This document shows positions 61,935 through 63,004 of a stretch of DNA of 63,004 nucleotides, in pieces. The position numbers and the translations under genes were made by a program. The stretch comes from Chloroflexota bacterium. GTDB taxonomy: Bacteria > Chloroflexota > Anaerolineae > UBA4142. The stretch covers positions 1 to 63,004 of the forward strand of contig VGOB01000002.1 in assembly GCA_016865935.1 (NCBI GenBank). The letters are read 5' to 3'. The first letter of the stretch is position 1; every line of letters begins with the position of its first letter. Under the pieces are notes generated by a model that saw only the letters and a program-made list of their open reading frames with translations, was not told the DNA's origin and did no database searches.

Positions 61935-63004
61935 ATGTACTTGACACTCGAACATCTCACAAAAAAATTCCCTGCACGCACAAAGCAGAGCGGCGAAGTG
62001 ACGGCGGTGGACGACATTTCGCTGAATATCGAAAAAGGGCAGTTCGTCACGCTCCTCGGTCCCTCCGGTTGCGGCAAGACGACGACGCTGCGCTTGATCG
62101 CCGGCTTTGAGTTTCCAACGTCGGGGCACATCATCCTGGACGGCGCGCGCCTGGAAGACGTGCCGCCGAATCGCCGCGATATGGCGATGGTGTTTCAGAG
62201 TTACGCGATCTTTCCGCACCTCAACGTCTTTGAAAATATCGCGTACGGCTTGAAGGTGAAAAAACTGGCGGGAACCGAAGTCAAGCGGCGCGTCGCCGAA
62301 GTGACCAAGTTGACGCAGTTGACCGGCTTGGAAGAGCGCGCGCCGAATCAACTCTCCGGTGGACAGCAGCAGCGCGTCGCGCTCGCGCGCGCGCTCGTCG
62401 TCGAGCCGAAAGTGTTGTTGTTCGACGAGCCGCTCTCGAACCTGGACGCCAAACTGCGCGAGGAAATGCGCTTCGAGATTCGCGATTTGCAAAAGCGTTT
62501 GGGCATCACCGCGATTTACGTGACGCACGCGCAGGAAGAAGCGCTGGTGATGTCGGACCTGATCGCGATCATTCATCAGGGCAAACTCGCGCAACTCGGC
62601 ACGCCGGAAGAAATCTACGAGCAACCGCGCTCGCGCTTTGTCGCGGATTTCATCGGCTTGTCCGATTTTCTCCCGGCGCGCGTCGAATCGTACGATGCGA
62701 CGACGGCGCGCGTGGCGGTCGCGGGTACGACGTTGAGCGTTCCGGCGACGCTGGGGCTCTCGCGCGATCAAGCGGTCATTTTGCACATTCGCCCGTACGA
62801 CATCGAGTTCGTCGGCGAAGCGGCGCAGGGGAACGTTTTGCCCGGCGTGATCAAGCAGGCGACGTACCTGGGTAACGTCGTGGATTATCGCGTGGAAGTG
62901 GGCGACAAGGTTGGCTTGCGCGTCCAAGCCAGCACGGACCAACGGCGTGTGGCAGGCGCGCGCGTGCGTTTGCATTTTCCAGCGAACAAGTGTCACTTGT
63001 TGGC
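61935..63004 (+). CDS. ABC transporter ATP-binding protein, 3' end cut by window edge
   Basis: At least 356 residues of an iron/sulfate/spermidine-type ATPase. Walker A 'GPSGCGKTTTLRLIAG', Q-loop 'MVFQSYAIFPHLNVFENIAY', signature 'QLSGGQQQRVALARAL', Walker B 'VLLFDEPLSNLDA', switch His in 'IYVTHAQEEAL'. The C-terminal TOBE-like domain (about 245-356: 'VILHIRPYDIEFVG', 'VIKQATYLGNVVDYRVEV') is almost complete. ATG at 61935 after GGAGTTTTGAA. It energises the fused permease upstream. Confidence 0.94.
   Translation, partial: MYLTLEHLTKKFPARTKQSGEVTAVDDISLNIEKGQFVTLLGPSGCGKTTTLRLIAGFEFPTSGHIILDGARLEDVPPNRRDMAMVFQSYAIFPHLNVFENIAYGLKVKKLAGTEVKRRVAEVTKLTQLTGLEERAPNQLSGGQQQRVALARALVVEPKVLLFDEPLSNLDAKLREEMRFEIRDLQKRLGITAIYVTHAQEEALVMSDLIAIIHQGKLAQLGTPEEIYEQPRSRFVADFIGLSDFLPARVESYDATTARVAVAGTTLSVPATLGLSRDQAVILHIRPYDIEFVGEAAQGNVLPGVIKQATYLGNVVDYRVEVGDKVGLRVQASTDQRRVAGARVRLHFPANKCHLL

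Noticed and set aside
61908-62996. 362-codon minus-strand frame over the ABC ATPase gene
   Set aside because: Antisense to Walker A, signature and Walker B motifs.

Overview
This window looks like a chromosomal segment of an uncultivated Chloroflexota (Anaerolineae-like) bacterium. The sequence supports this in several ways. It has a Tad/Flp pilus locus with no outer-membrane secretin. It has a surface protein with an LPSTG-type C-terminus and exported proteins carrying FLPLILR / IYLPFVAR motifs. It has a group 3b-type [NiFe] hydrogenase, a phosphatidylinositol-mannoside-like lipid cluster, and a GC-rich, CGCG-rich codon style that fills the other frames with long shadow ORFs. The assignment is an inference; no rRNA or tRNA was recognised.

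Layout. (1) 1-1073: truncated nucleotidyltransferase-like gene on the minus strand. (2) 1100-8350, minus: hpf, a ComF-family gene and a DUF192 gene, and upstream of them the Tad secretion machine tadC-tadB-tadA-tadZ-cpaB, read from a strong promoter at 8402-8430. (3) 8461-15415: a plus-strand LPSTG protein, then on the minus strand a kelch-repeat exported protein, a TadG-like von Willebrand A protein, two TadE-like pseudopilins and the Flp pilin. (4) 15670-18258, minus: two soluble DegS/NarL-type histidine kinases around a LuxR-type regulator. (5) 18349-23775, plus: acyl-CoA dehydrogenase, a Pro/Ala-rich anchored protein, etfB, etfA, ppnP, a GxxExxY cassette and a DUF4269 protein. (6) 23810-31211, minus: a lipid locus (Nudix, PlsC-like, CDP-alcohol phosphotransferase, FAD oxidoreductase, PimA-like glycosyltransferase, PHP phosphoesterase, two HtrB/PatA-like acyltransferases) headed by an ArsR-type regulator. 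(7) 31312-33529, plus: endonuclease V, sirtuin and a DUF433/DUF5615 toxin-antitoxin pair. (8) 33562-40944, plus: hydrogenase hydBGDA, its maturation peptidase, a receiver protein and a membrane histidine kinase. (9) 41041-49946: tpiA, membrane proteins, a WecA-like transferase, a TPR protein, the NfeD/slipin pair, a cold-shock gene with a structured leader, a small CxxC protein and pncC. (10) 50008-58002: MFS transporter, GNAT protein, DegV protein, 5-oxoprolinase pxpABC, PspC, exported protein. (11) 58286-63004: iron(III)-type ABC transporter, with the ATPase cut by the window end.

The most unusual property is between the genes. More than twenty junctions carry a short word (about 7-12 nt) repeated several times, usually followed by its reverse complement, so that each junction can fold into a sloppy hairpin. 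The word differs from junction to junction, although some words recur at distant sites. Many of these blocks lie inside operons and stop just before the next ribosome-binding site; some run into genes and encode protein tails. A second layer consists of palindromic elements: TGTCATTGCGAG elements (three copies), a related nested element, GTAGGGGCG palindromes (three copies) and CCCTAACCCC-type palindromes. Two of these lie in frame inside conserved genes: a 153-bp element adds 51 codons to the hydrogenase maturation peptidase, and a short palindrome lies inside pxpC.

Working together: acyl-CoA dehydrogenase and ETF suggest fatty-acid or branched-chain acyl oxidation; the hydrogenase would exchange electrons between NAD(P)H and H2; the lipid cluster would build a glycosylated inositol-type phospholipid for a single-membrane envelope; and the Tad locus and LPSTG protein point to surface attachment.
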